A DNA stretch of 64,000 nt from Prillingera fragicola. Lineage: Eukaryota; Basidiomycota; Tremellomycetes; Trichosporonales; Trichosporonaceae. Under the pieces are notes generated by a model, which saw nothing but the letters and a program-made list of their open reading frames with translations, had not been told where the DNA came from and made no database searches. Location of the stretch: assembly GCA_002335605.1 (NCBI GenBank), contig BEDY01000003.1:930001-994000 (forward strand), in the 5' to 3' direction. Shown here piece after piece: positions 21,448 through 32,709 of the stretch; the stretch's first letter is position 1; each line of letters begins with the position of its first letter. The translations under genes were made by a program, and so were the position numbers.

Positions 21448-24019
21448 TGTGAATGACTTTGCCGGCAGAGTCCGAGACGAAAGGATTGCGAGATACCACA
21501 AACTTGTTGGTGGCGGCGGGGTCGTGAACGTTCAGCAAAGGTGGAGAAGTGTCAGTACAACAGTTTTTGATAAACTGCTCCTTGCAAGCAGCAGCAACAT
21601 ATCCTGGGTACCCCGCATGCACATCCAGTCCGACGACCCGTCCAATGCCTGCACGATCACGCAGCGATTGACGCTGGGCAACCAAGGGACTGACCCAGAT
21701 GTCGTTGAGGCGCGCGCGCCGCCCGTACCGGGTGGCGGCGCCTGCCGGTTCATGCCTTGATTAACGCTCATCGGCCCTGCGCCGTGTCGTGTTCGTGGCG
21801 CAGACTCAGGCTTAGAAGGGCTCTAGAAGAGGAACGAGACGTCGTGCGTGAGTACGAGCTATTGTTCCCAGGCTTGGGTGCGTGGGTGGATAGGGTTACC
21901 GGTACATTTGGCTCGCATATAGTGCCCCCAATAGTGCCACTCCTCGGGCAGCTGCCGAACCCGTCCTGCCCGTACCGAGTGATGCCCTGGACCGAGTCTT
22001 TGAGCAAAGCATGAGCAATGCAGTGCACTGCAGCAAGGCAGAAGACGCGGTGGGGGACGGAGACCCAAAGACTAGGTGCGGAACAAACATCGGTACCTGT
22101 CCCGTCCAGGTTCCTGGGCTCCCGAATCCTGGTGGCCCAGGTGTCACCTCGCCGTTCTGGCTCTCATACCCTATGCTATGTCGTCCTCGTCCAAAGAACA
22201 ATTGGGCTCGCCGTGTGCATGTGTGCAGCCTGTAGCCTGGGCAGTGACGACACTGCCGTTGTGTATGGCACCACGCAAGCAGATCCGGAAGCACCGAAGG
22301 GCGTGCACGCGTGTGGAAGTCACCATCACGTCGACGATAGTTCTCCCTCAAACCTAGAACGCAAGCAACGCGTCGTATGGAATACGCGACTTGGTCTGGA
22401 CGCTCCGCTCCTGTCAACCTGAGAGACCAGATCTCACTTGTCCGACGGCGGACCACTCTGGAACTACGCTTGCACAGGAGCGGGCATTATGAATGGCTCA
22501 TGTCATTGCCTGGCTGGATAAACTCTCTCCACACACGATACATTTCCCCCTCTGTAATCTTCTATCACCCCTGCACATCTTGTTCATACAATAGGCCATG
22601 GCACTGCCTTGGCGCTTGCATGAGCAGAGTTGTTCAATGCGTGATTTCCGGCGGCAACGTCACGGCATGAAGCGCGCACCACTTATACGCACGAATAACG
22701 TAAAGCGCGATTCCCGCGGTGGTCCCTTCAACCTTGTCTCCATTGTCTCTGTTGCCCGCCTGTCTGCTTGCATGTCTGGCTGGCGGAGAGAATCCAAACC
22801 GTGGTCTGCAAGAAGGGAACCCTGCAATGCGAATGAAGCATGAGCACACCTCCAGGTCCAAACTATACAAAGCCGCAGGCGGGATGTCGGCATGTTCACC
22901 GCTTCCATAAGCAGCGCCACTTGGACTGACCAGCGGGTGCGCGCATCACAGCGCGGGTGCTCGACAGTGGATCCATTGTCCGATGCCACCCTACGGCCAC
23001 TGCCCGTCTTACGTGCAAAGCCACATGAAAACAAAGTCTAGAGTGCCCGTCCACACTACACTGGCCGACTTGCGTGGTCGATTATGTCATGTCAGGCCTT
23101 GGACTGCGTCTTGATGGTTACTCGCCCTGCTTGGCGTTGCGCTCGACTCGTACCACACGAGCACGAGTGCCCAGTTCCGCCGACTCGACAGATCCAGCAG
23201 ACGACTCTTTCCCATCCCGCTCAACAGCGGCTCCACCATTTGCCCAGTGCCTCTATATAGTGCCTACCCAAGAACGCCAGCAAGCAATGCGTACCACACG
23301 CTAGCCCAAAGTTGTGGACCGGCGGGAACAGCAGGACAAACACGGGACGACGACCCGCGATCGGTTCATTGATCCATCAGGATCGGCCATTGCCCTCCTG
23401 ATTGTAGCTCACACCAGCCGACGCGTCGGCCGCCAACACCCTCTTGAGGCCAACCATTACCACGCTGTACGCTGATGGAGACACCAACTCAGGCGCACGG
23501 AAGGCGCAGGAAGAATGGTCAATAGCCTTGGTCTGTGGCGCACCACTAGCTCCAGCAACGGGGCACCCTGGGCACCCGGTGGCGCTCCGAAGCGCGTGTC
23601 TTCTGCCACCAGCCGCCTACCGCGCTACAGACAGAGCATTCCTAAGCGCTGTAGACTGATAATGCCCAACATGGCATGGTCAGATACCTGGAATCATCGA
23701 GTTTGACACTCGAAACGAAAGGGAGAGACTAGAAGCCGGGTACATGCCGGCACTAACGTTATCGTCTACCAGTGGAATTTGGTTCCTAAAGATCCCATCA
23801 CTACAGTCTATTATGCTTGCTTGAGGTTCTTGGGCCTGGTAGTCATGCAATGGCTGGTCATGGCGTCGACGTCTTGTTGAAGAGTTATTCGCTGCTATGC
23901 ACCTGTGGAGAGTGTAGGGAGAATGGAGAGGGCAAAGGCAACACTGTGCCACTTGCACAATGCTCGCCGAGGCTGCACGTGCTGAGATCAAGAATATACA
24001 TCCCGGGCTGTTGTACAAA
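21448..24019. other. Gene-free stretch of 2.6 kb
   Basis: All ORFs here are short, lack codon bias and do not join through splice sites into a family I know. A minus-strand ORF just upstream of the b561 gene (21326-21685) ends inside it and looks like a chance frame. The stretch includes a 12-base palindrome CCGACGCGTCGG at 23418-23429, a CACGTG at 23976-23981 and a TATA-like CTATATAG near 23252. Part of it must be the promoter of the b561 gene. A non-coding RNA cannot be ruled in or out from sequence. Confidence 0.5.
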
Positions 24020-27000
24020 TCACTCGTGATCGCGATCGTCCATGAGGTGCGCCGCACTAGCCACGACACCCTCTACACGCTCGAGCCGCTTGCTGTGCTT
24101 TTTCGACAGCTCCAGCTGCCTCTCCAAGTCGCGAACCTGGGTCTCGAGCTGTGCCGCGCGCTCCTTGCCGCCCTGCTTCTCGGCCTTGATCTTCTCCCCC
24201 GCAATGCGCAGGCGCGACTCGTACTCTTTGACGCGGGCTTCCCACTTGTTCTCGGCTGAGCCGGAGCGGGATTGCAGTTCAGCGAGACGAGACTCGAGCT
24301 GCGCGATTGTGGACGCCGCAGCGGTGGCGCGCTTCTCGGCGGCCTGAGCGCGGTCGGTGAGGGCGCGCAGCTGCGAGTCGGGGTTGGAGCCTGATCTCTC
24401 GGTAGCACGCAGAGAGGTAATCTGCTGTTGCAACTCGGCGTTGCGGGACTTGGCAGCATCAAGCTCGCCTTCCTTGAGCGAGTACTTGTTACGCCACTGG
24501 GCACGCGCAAGCTCGAGCTTCTTGACGCTCGCTTCAAATGAGTCGAGAGCACGCCACTTGGTATCGAGCTGGCGCTTGAGCGCGGTCATCTTTTGCTCCA
24601 TCCGCGTCTCAGTCTCCTTCATGCGCTTGTCAAAGTCGGTGCGCACGCCGTTGATAGATCTAAGACGCTGCAAGAGCGTGTCGCGGAAGACACCAAAGTT
24701 GGCAGGCGTGGCCGAATCGTCGGTACCGAGGAAACGGTTGACGTCCTTGAACACACGTAGCAACAAATCGGTACGCTCCTGCCTCTGCTGGTCGCCCTGG
24801 CGCTGCGCCTGCATACGCGAGTTTTGTGTCTCGGTGAGCAAAGGCTCGAGCTCGTCCAACTTCTCGCGGAGCGTAGCCGCCTCGCGCTCGTGCCTGCGTG
24901 ACGAGTTGGCCACGCCATCGAGCTTGTCGGACAGAGCAAGACGGCCCTGGCGCTCGGTGTGGAGCTTGGACTCGGCATCGCGATTGCGGTCCATGAGCTG
25001 CGCGAGCTCGAGATCCCGCTCGTGCAGCACCTGCTCGCGATCCCGGAGCTCGTCGCGCGCACGGTCGAGCTCGTCCTCGCAAGCTGCCAAGTCGCGACGG
25101 AGACGCTCCATTTCGAGCTCGAGCGAGCGCTGATCCGAACTCCTCTCGTCGCCAATCTTGCGCCTCTCGTCCTCGAGGTTCCGCAGTGCAGACTGCACAG
25201 AAACCAAGTCACGGTCGCGCAGGGCAACGCGGTCACGCGCAGCCTCGAGCTCGGCCATAAGCCGCTCGTTTGCCTGATCGCGACTAGCCAACGCACGGCG
25301 GTGCTGGTCGAGCTCGGCGGCACGTTCCTTCTCCCAGGCATCGCGGTCGTCGTCGTGCGCAGCGAGGTTGCGCTTGTGCTGGCGGGTAATATCGTCGCGC
25401 TCCTCTTGAGCCTTGCGGCGAGCCTCCTTGAGGGCGGCTATCAAATCTTCGAACTGCTGCTTCTCCTCGTCGGAACGCTGGAGTTCGGCAGCGAGCTCGG
25501 TCTCGCGTGCACGCAGCTCCTCTATCATCTCCTCCAGGTCGTAGATACGCTGGCCGAGCTGTCTGTCAGTCCCACCCAGAACAAGCAAACTCACGCTCTC
25601 CACCTCGCGATTGGCCTCTATGAGATCGGCGTCCTTGTCGGCATTGTCGTGCTCAATGTTGCGAAGGGTCTCCTCCAGACGGTCATGAGTCTCGCCCTGA
25701 GCAGCCTCGAGCTCCCCAATCCGCTCACGGTTCTGGAGCAGCTCGTCCTCGCGCTCAATAAGCAGCTTGCGAATCTCCTCGAGGTCCTGCTCGCGCTCCA
25801 GCAGCACATCCTTGAGCTCTTCCTCGTGGTTGCGCGCCTCAATGACCTCTTGGCGCCACTCGCCCTCAACGTCCTGGAGCTCACGCTCGTGGTCCTGCAT
25901 CTTGGCGTCGAGTTCGTTGTTGAGCTCCTCAATCTCCTCGTCGCGGCGGTCCAAGTCGATCTGAGCCGCAGCATACTTGTCGCGCAGCTCGTTGATCTGG
26001 TCCTCCAGGTCGTCGTTGGCTCCCCTGTCCTTGCGGACGTTCTCGAGATCAAGCTTGATCTGCTCCAGCTCGGCCTGCAGCTCGCCATTCTCCTGCTCGA
26101 GCTTCTGCACCAACCTCGACTCGCGGCCCCTCCCCATACCCACGCTCTCGCTCAACCCGCGCGCCTCGTCCTGCAGCCGGTCGACCTCGTCCTGTGCGCG
26201 GTCCGCCGTGTCCCGCAACCTAGCAAGCTCCTCGGCCTGGTCGTCGAGCCTGGCCCGCGCATCCTCGAGATCGTCCTCGAGTTCCCGTTTGTCGTCGACA
26301 TGACTCTCGCGCAGCTGCGCCATTTGCGCCTCGAGAGCGGCGCGCTTCTCCTTCTCCTCGCGCCACATGGCCTCGAGCTCGCGGCTCTCGGCGTCGGCGC
26401 GCGACGACCGCGCACTCTTGCCGTCCCGATCGCTTGCGGCGGCAGCAAGATCACGATCCTGCTGCATAAGCAGCTTCTTGCACCGCTTGAGCTCTTTGCC
26501 GAGATTCAGAATCTCGATCTTGAGCTTTACATTCTCCTTTAGTGCCGACTCAATGTGATCTGGCGCCATGCTCTGCAGTCGTTCCTTGAGGAAATGGTTT
26601 TCGAGCTGCAGATTAAAGTTTTCCTTTTGCAGAGCGTCCACATTCTGCTCCTGCTCGCGCAGAGTCATCTGGGTGGACCCACCGGGGTTGGCGGCGACAC
26701 TGTGCCGTCCACTCCGCTTGGACCCAGCACCGGCATGGCTGCTCGTCGACGCACGCAGGTCGGCGGTCCGGCGATGACTGACGTTGAGCGACAACGTGTT
26801 GAGCACACCGTCGTCATCCGTCTCATTAGTCATGTCCCGGTATCGCGCCTCGACGGCCTCGCTGTCCCCGTCCGAGTCGTCGGAGTCCTGTCCGCTGCGC
26901 AGATATCGTGATCGCCTCGGCGCGTGCGACCCCTCGGGGATGGCAGACTGCGACGACGTCCGCCTCACACTCGCTGGAGGGGAGACCGACAGGAGCGCCG

Positions 27001-27326
27001 GCCCAGGCGTGTGCGCCGTAAACGGTGTAAACGGCTTGTCGCGGCGCGGCCGTTCAGCGACAGGAGCTAGAGGGTGAGCATGAGATGGGAGGCAGCTTTG
27101 TGCTCTGTGATGGAAACGTACTGTCATTAGGCCCACGGACTGTCCCAGCGCTGTTCGTGTCGTCGTATTCGCCCTCTTCAGCCGAGTGAAAGCTGGACCC
27201 GAGCGAGCCAAGGGAAATATCAGGCAGCGTCCCACCGCCTGCTCCCCGGCTGCCGATAATGGTCGAGCCGTTGGACGAGGGTGCGGGCGAGTCGAGTATG
27301 CCTGCTAGTGACGACAAGGGAGGCAT
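24020..27326 (-). CDS. Centrosomin-motif coiled-coil protein (Mto1/ApsB/Pcp1-like microtubule organiser)
   Basis: Two clear exons (27326-27122 and 27066-24020) give 1083 residues. A 36-base intron at 25559-25594 (GTGAGT donor, CTGAC branch, CAG acceptor) would shorten this to 1071 without changing frame. After a Ser/Gly-rich N-terminus, residues about 200-270 (MTLREQEQNVDALQKENFN, then LENHFLKERLQS) match the Cnn_1N motif that binds and activates gamma-tubulin complexes. Nearly all of the remaining 800 residues are a long charged coiled coil of Glu, Arg, Leu and Asp. I see no C-terminal PACT-type domain, which favours an Mto1/ApsB-like non-spindle-pole role over a Pcp1 role. The protein would act at microtubule-organising centres. 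Confidence 0.82.
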
Positions 27327-27605
27327 GGTGAGTGCCCTCTCTTATAGTGTACAACACGTCGTCTTCGGTGGACGAATGGTTGGAGGTGGTGGTGGAATGG
27401 TGGAATGGTTTGTGTTGTAGAGTTGGTGTGATTGTTGACGCGCTTCTTGACGCGCCCATTTACTACTTTTGGCAATTTCCACCCTCGCTCTGCCTGGCGA
27501 CCAAGTTTCACCACCTCGCTACCTGTTCATGCACCAGGAGGTGCATGTCGATGCAATATGTGCTCTACCCTCTCGCCTACATGTACAATGCAATGCTACA
27601 TACAA

Positions 27606-28976
27606 CTAGATATCCTTCAACAGGCCCTTGCCACCACGGCGCTGCAGCGACTCGGCAAGTCCAACCTGGCCACCAAGCTGCTCCTGGTGCTTCATAAACA
27701 TGCCAGCAGCCTCGTCCTTGTGGTACCGCGAGCGCATCTTCTCCTCGCGCTCGAAGATCCGCTTCTCCTCCTCGGCACGGCGAGCAAGCTGCTGCGAACG
27801 GTCATTGTGCAGGGAAGTAGCCGACGCTGACATGGCTGCCAGGCGGGCAGCTCGCTGCTCATCCAGAGCATTCTGCGACGGCGCGGGGGGACGAGATGGC
27901 GCAGATGTAGGCCGGCTCGCCATGTCCATAGCAGATGGCCGTCCGTGGCCGTTGCGCTCCGGGGACGGACGCCTGGGTGGCAGCACACGGTCCCGTGGGT
28001 CAGGTCCGCCGTTGCGATAGGCGCGCTCCCTCCTCGGTGAGGGATCCCGGGGTCGTGCGTCACGGCGAGGACTGTCGTCGCGGTATCGCCTCTCGTCACT
28101 ACGGCGAGAATCGCGGTCATCACTCCGACGTGAGTCACGGTCGTCGCTCCTGCGAGAGTCACGGTCGTCGCTGCGACGGGAGTCACGGTCGTCACTCCTC
28201 CTCGAGTCATCGCCCCGGCGCGAGTCGCGGTCACGGTCGCGGCGTGGAGAGATGGAGCGCTGCCGCCTCATGTCACGCTCATCACGCCGCCTGTGGTGGT
28301 CGTCGGAGTAGTCTGAACGAGGCGACCGGGAATCGTCACGATACCTCCTCTCGTGGCGCGAGCGGCGGCGGTCCTCCTTTTCAGCACGGCGACGGGCACG
28401 GCGCTCCTCCTTGTCCTCCTTGGGGTCCTTCTTTGCAGCCTTCATCTGGCGACGTATGTCCGGGCGGTTCATGAGCGCAGCCAATGCCGCCTGCTCGGCC
28501 TTTTTCATGGCAAGCATAGGATCCTCGCGAATCTTGGAGGCAGTGTCGCGAGCCGTGTTGGCGTTCTGAACGGCGATAAAGTCCTTGTGCATGTTGCCGA
28601 CCTGTCTCGTCAGCACATGATCGGGTGCACGATTACTCACATTCTTGTCACCAGCAGCAAGCACTTCATCCACACGCTTCTTACCAAGAAGGTAGTCTTC
28701 GAGCTCGCGCTCACTCAACTTGCCTCCCATGGCACCATCATTCCCGCCAGGCGCAGCGTACATCCAGTCGAGCTTTTCAACGCTCTTCTTTCCAGTACGT
28801 TCCTCCTGTAGCCGCTGCAGCTCGGCAAGCTGGCGCTCCTCTTCGCGCTCCTTGCGCAGCTGCTGAAGCGCCTTCTTCTCCTCGTTGGCCTGCTTTTCGG
28901 CCTTCCACACACGTTCCTGGTTGACCAGGAGCGCGGGGTGCCACGACTTTTTCATGTTGAGATCACCGCCACCCAT
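27606..28976 (-). CDS. CWC25: Pre-mRNA-splicing factor CWC25
   Basis: The frame is one exon pair: 28976-28641 and 28601-27606, with a 39-base intron at 28602-28640, giving 443 residues. The start MGGGDLNMKKSWHPAL is the family signature, followed by KLDWMYAAPG and KREDPML-like KIREDPMLAMKKAEQAAL. Cwc25 joins the activated spliceosome after Prp2 and is needed for the first catalytic step. The middle is an Arg/Ser/Asp-rich domain with four near-identical 24-base units that encode repeated DSRRSDDR. The C-terminus (LARRAEEEKRIFEREEKMR and GMFMKHQEQLG) is typical of the fungal family. Retaining the intron would insert 13 residues in frame, so two isoforms are possible. Confidence 0.93.
   Translation of the reverse strand: MGGGDLNMKKSWHPALLVNQERVWKAEKQANEEKKALQQLRKEREEERQLAELQRLQEERTGKKSVEKLDWMYAAPGGNDGAMGGKLSERELEDYLLGKKRVDEVLAAGDKNVSNRAPDHVLTRQVGNMHKDFIAVQNANTARDTASKIREDPMLAMKKAEQAALAALMNRPDIRRQMKAAKKDPKEDKEERRARRRAEKEDRRRSRHERRYRDDSRSPRSDYSDDHHRRRDERDMRRQRSISPRRDRDRDSRRGDDSRRSDDRDSRRSDDRDSRRSDDRDSRRSDDRDSRRSDERRYRDDSPRRDARPRDPSPRRERAYRNGGPDPRDRVLPPRRPSPERNGHGRPSAMDMASRPTSAPSRPPAPSQNALDEQRAARLAAMSASATSLHNDRSQQLARRAEEEKRIFEREEKMRSRYHKDEAAGMFMKHQEQLGGQVGLAESLQRRGGKGLLKDI
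28105..28200 (-). repeat. Four tandem 24-base units in CWC25
   Basis: Units at 28105-28128, 28129-28152, 28153-28176 and 28177-28200 differ at a few positions and each encodes eight residues of the DSRRSDDR type on the minus strand. The unit length is a multiple of three, so copy number can change without breaking the frame. Confidence 0.85.
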
Positions 28977-29525
28977 TTTGACTGCTGTGGTGTCGAGGTG
29001 TGAGAAGTGAAGGGGGTCAAGGGGTGCCCGAGGCGAGTAGTGATGTGGAAACGAGGTTGGACGGCAGCTTGGATTCAAGATCACTGGGTGGCGACTGCCT
29101 GTTCAGGGTGACGGCGTTACGGCAATATTTTCCCTACATCCTGGGTGAGAAGTTGAGGGTGGCAGTGTGGCGATTTGGGGTTATCCACGTGGCAGCCCGT
29201 TGTGCCTGAGTGAGTACAGTGGTTGCATGCGGCGTGGGCGGGTACGTCATTTGAGCAGCCAGCGTCAGCAAGCGGCCACACGACCTCGACCACGCTGCAT
29301 GCGTCCGCCCCCTCTTCGCCTTCAACCTTCGCCCACACCTTGCTCACTTGTGCATTCACCTCGTCTACTCTACTCTACGCGCAGCTCTACTGCGTCGACC
29401 TTGGACGCCTCTTGGACCTCCTTGCGGCGGTTATTCACACCCCGGACAGGCAGCGTTAAAGACTGGCCACCCAACAGCCCTCAAATCGTGACCACCCGAC
29501 CACTCCCGCGCACCACACCGCCGTC
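28977..29525. other. Divergent promoter region of CWC25 and the SMP protein gene
   Basis: This 549-base stretch lies between two divergent starts. It has C/T-rich tracts near the right-hand start. I see no TATA box, RNA gene or coding ORF. Confidence 0.55.
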
Positions 29526-32521
29526 ATGCTGCACAAGTATCTAGGCAGGCTCATTGTGCTAGTCATCAGCTCGCTCTTTACCACAGTTGTCACTCTTGCC
29601 GTTCTTGGTGGTCTTGGCTACTGTAAGCTACCACCCTTCAATACACCAATGCTGACCACGCAGACTTCTTGTGGACCTATGGATCGACTCCCGTAGGCGA
29701 TGCCGACCCCGAGAAGCGTCGCAAGACTCAGCTTGAGCAGAATGATCGTAACGAGAAGCAATCTGAGAAGCACCGCGACACCGCCATTGAGGTGGAGGGC
29801 TGGTTGACGGTCCGACACACCTTCAAGTCGGCCAAAGATGCCAACACGTTGTTTGGTCAAAAAGAGGAGGAAGAGGCCGAGCAGCAGGCTCAGAAATCAT
29901 ACACGCTGAGCTCCCGCCTGGGCATGGTCTACCGCTCTGCCATGGACATGCAGAAGAACAAGGCCAAGCAGGAGGGGATCCCCAAAGATTTCTTTTATTG
30001 CATCTTGCGCGGCAACGTCTTGTTCATCTACGACAGGAAGGGCGACGAGGGCGGCGACGACAAGGACAAGACTGGCCGCAGCTGTCTGGCTGCGCTGTCT
30101 CTCGGCAATTACGATGTGAACCTCGAGACCGCTGACGGACCGTTCAAGGACATTGAGGGACGCGTCTACAGCAAGCGCAACGCGATTACTCTGCGTCTGG
30201 CTAAGGCCCACCAGGGACTTCCCGTTGTGGGCAAGGGAATGAGCACCGACATGCGTGCCCACGCCGAACAGGAGAATGGCCCATGGTTCATGTTTGCCAA
30301 GTCACCGTCGATGTGCGAGAACTGGTACCTGGCGGCGCTCAAAGTATCGGCTTCGCCACCCAGCTACGCCAAGTCGTTCTCGTACCCTCACATGAACTGG
30401 CTGGTCCAGACTGTCGTCGCTCGTTCCGACCCCAGTGGCCTCGGTTGGCTCAATGCGCTCATTGGACGTATTTTTCTTGGAATAAACAGGACGGCCTTTG
30501 TCGAAAGGGTGAGATTGTTTCCTGCAGTGGCAAACTAACGAACCCAGTTTATCCAGGAAAAGATCAACAAAAAGCTCGCTCAGATCAACTCGCCGATCAT
30601 TGGTCCATTGGTGGCCACCGAGGTCAACGTTGGCGACACGCCCCCTCTGTTCTCGCATGCAATGCTCAAGACTGTCGACCAGAACGGCGAGATGATGTTT
30701 GAGGCGCAGCTCACCTACCAGCAGCCGAAAGAGGTGGAGGGTCAAGGCATACGCATTACGATTGAAGCGACCAAGCTTGGTGTCACTGCCATGCTGTCGG
30801 CTGTCGTCAAGAGCCTGTCCGGCAACGTGCGGGTGCTTGTCAAGCCGCCTCCTTCCAACCGTCTCTGGTGGTGCTTTACCGACATACCCAAAATGGACAT
30901 CAAGGTCGAGCCCGTCGTCGGCACTCGCCTGATCAACATGAACATGGTTACCAATTTCATCGAGCGCAAGATGCGCGAGGGCATGGCCGAGGCCGTCGTC
31001 TTCCCCAACATGGACGACTTTGCCTTCTTCCCGACCGAGTCCTACCCTGTTCGCGGTGGTATCTATGACGAGATGAGCAAGATTGCCGTCGAAGAGGCCG
31101 AGGAGGCGCGCGGCGAGGAGAAGGTTTATCCTGGGACAGAGGAAGACCAGGAGAAGAGCAGCATCAAGTCTGACGATAGCGGGAGCATCAAGTCGGAGCG
31201 CCCGAAGCAGCCCAAGAAGCAGCAGACAATGGGCCCGGGTACCCCGTCTTCTGACGAGCCGCACATGGGTGTCCAGCGTTCCGTTACCACGCCGGCGCTG
31301 GGTCCTCCTGCCGACCAGCACAAGGCCGGTAAGAGTAAGCTCGGGTGGGCCAACCGCCCGGCATCGACTCGAAGTGCTAGCAAGGGCAGCAGCGCCGAGG
31401 AGGAGCTGCGGCAGACCAAGAGTGCCGACATATCGCCGTCTGGAACCCCAACCAATGAGCTCATTGTGTCATCCAAGAAGACCGACACGCCGATCAGTAG
31501 CAAGGCCCCCACACCGCCTCCAGCCAGTAGCGAAGTGAATGCCACTGCCGTGGATACTGACTCAATTTCTTCAAGCGGTCGTGAGTCGCCTGCCACAACC
31601 GAGCGCGGCACTACCCCAGGGGACGCCCCAGCCGGCCACCAGCTGCAAAGCATGAACACGACCCAGCTCTTTTCCGCCGTTCGTGCTGGCGACAAGACGG
31701 TGCTCAAGTCCCAGGCTTTTGTGGCCAAGGACAACATCAAAAAGTGGGGTATCAGCTACCTCGCCAAGCGTGCCGACAAGGCCGAGTCCCGCCGTAAAGA
31801 GATACACGAGGAGAACGAGGCCGCAGCAGGCGGGTCTTACTACGTGCCTACTCCAGACGAGGAGCCACACCCGACGCACCAGCCGCACCGCAGCTTGCAG
31901 GAGCGTCTCAACGCCGCTGCCGCCGGAGCCACCTCTCCAGTCGACGCAAGCGCGCGCCGTCTGAGCTCCACCTCGAGCCAGTTCGGTACTTCCCCGACCG
32001 CAACCTCGACACGCCCTCGCACAGGGTCGAACGGCGAGGAATCCATCGCCCAGCCCCCCTCGGCGCGCAGCGCAATGGTCGTGCCGCACATGCCCAAACG
32101 GCCTGGAGTCGTGACGAGCATTGCCAACGATCCCACAGTGTCGCTGCCGTCCAAGGCTGCTCCCCCAGCTCTGCCCGTGCGCAAAGCCACGGTGTTGGCT
32201 CCCAAAATCTCGCGAGGCGACTCGGACCCCGTGCCCGCCAAGCACGCGCCGGTGGACCTCAACTCGGAGACGGCGTCCATGTCCTCGGTCGCTACCGGCG
32301 ACAGCGAGTCGCCCCTGATGAGCCCCGCGCACAGGCAGGGAGCCCAGACGGATACCGAGGTGCACAGGCCGGAGATGAGCGCGCCGACGAGTAGAGCCGT
32401 GTTCTCTGCTGTTGGTGCGCTCATGAGCGATTCGCAGAGGCGGTACGACGCTGCGCAGAGGGAGGCTGATAGGGCCGAGCGCGCGGGCGTGAGGGACGGG
32501 TCGCAGGCGCGTGAGGGTTGA
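29526..32521 (+). CDS. SMP-LTD lipid-transfer protein, Nvj2/TEX2-like, with PH-like domain
   Basis: Three exons (29526-29622, 29664-30508, 30548-32521) give 971 residues. An N-terminal hydrophobic anchor (LIVLVISSLFTTVVTLAVLGG) crosses the ER membrane. A PH-like region (VEGWLTVRHTF, FFYCILRGNVLFIYD, ALSLGNYDVNL) spans about residues 70-260. The SMP domain covers about residues 290-480: WLNALIGRIFLGINRTAF, INSPIIGPLVATEVNVGD, MLSAVVKSLSGNVRVLVKPP and PKMDIKVEPVVG. SMP domains form tubes that carry lipids between membranes. In yeast, Nvj2 works at nucleus-vacuole and ER-Golgi contacts. The last 480 residues are disordered and Ser/Pro-rich, much longer than in yeast Nvj2. Confidence 0.9.
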
Positions 32522-32709
32522 AGCACAAGTACAAGATTTCATAGATTTGGGATTAGGATCTTTATGACTGACGGAATTGCATGCGTGTTGTACATAGATA
32601 CCCTTTGGTAGAATTATGAAATGCGCCAGAGTTCATTGCCCCTACCTACTTTGCTGCTGCCTGGACACCTCGAGAGCTGGGCACATCCCTGGGCATGCAA
32701 ATGCATAGT

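Noticed and set aside
21326..21685. A 119-codon minus-strand ORF just upstream of the b561 gene, with a plausible-looking stretch NKFVVSRNPFVSDSAGK
   Set aside because: It overlaps the signal-peptide exon in another frame, has no partner exons, and the b561 start with its signal peptide is convincing.
24959..26542. A 527-codon plus-strand ORF rich in Leu, Val and Ala
   Set aside because: It lies antisense to the Glu/Arg/Leu-rich coiled coil of the centrosomin-motif gene. Antisense reading of CTC/GAG-type codons gives long Leu-rich frames without stops. The minus-strand frame carries the conserved motif and proper splice sites.
28105..28200. Short regular repeats that could suggest a CRISPR-like or satellite array
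   Set aside because: They are contiguous 24-base units without spacers, in frame within CWC25, and encode a simple Arg/Ser/Asp repeat.
30302..31321. A 339-codon minus-strand ORF within the SMP-protein gene
   Set aside because: It is a shadow of a well conserved plus-strand SMP domain. Its sequence has no family resemblance and begins inside the coding exon.
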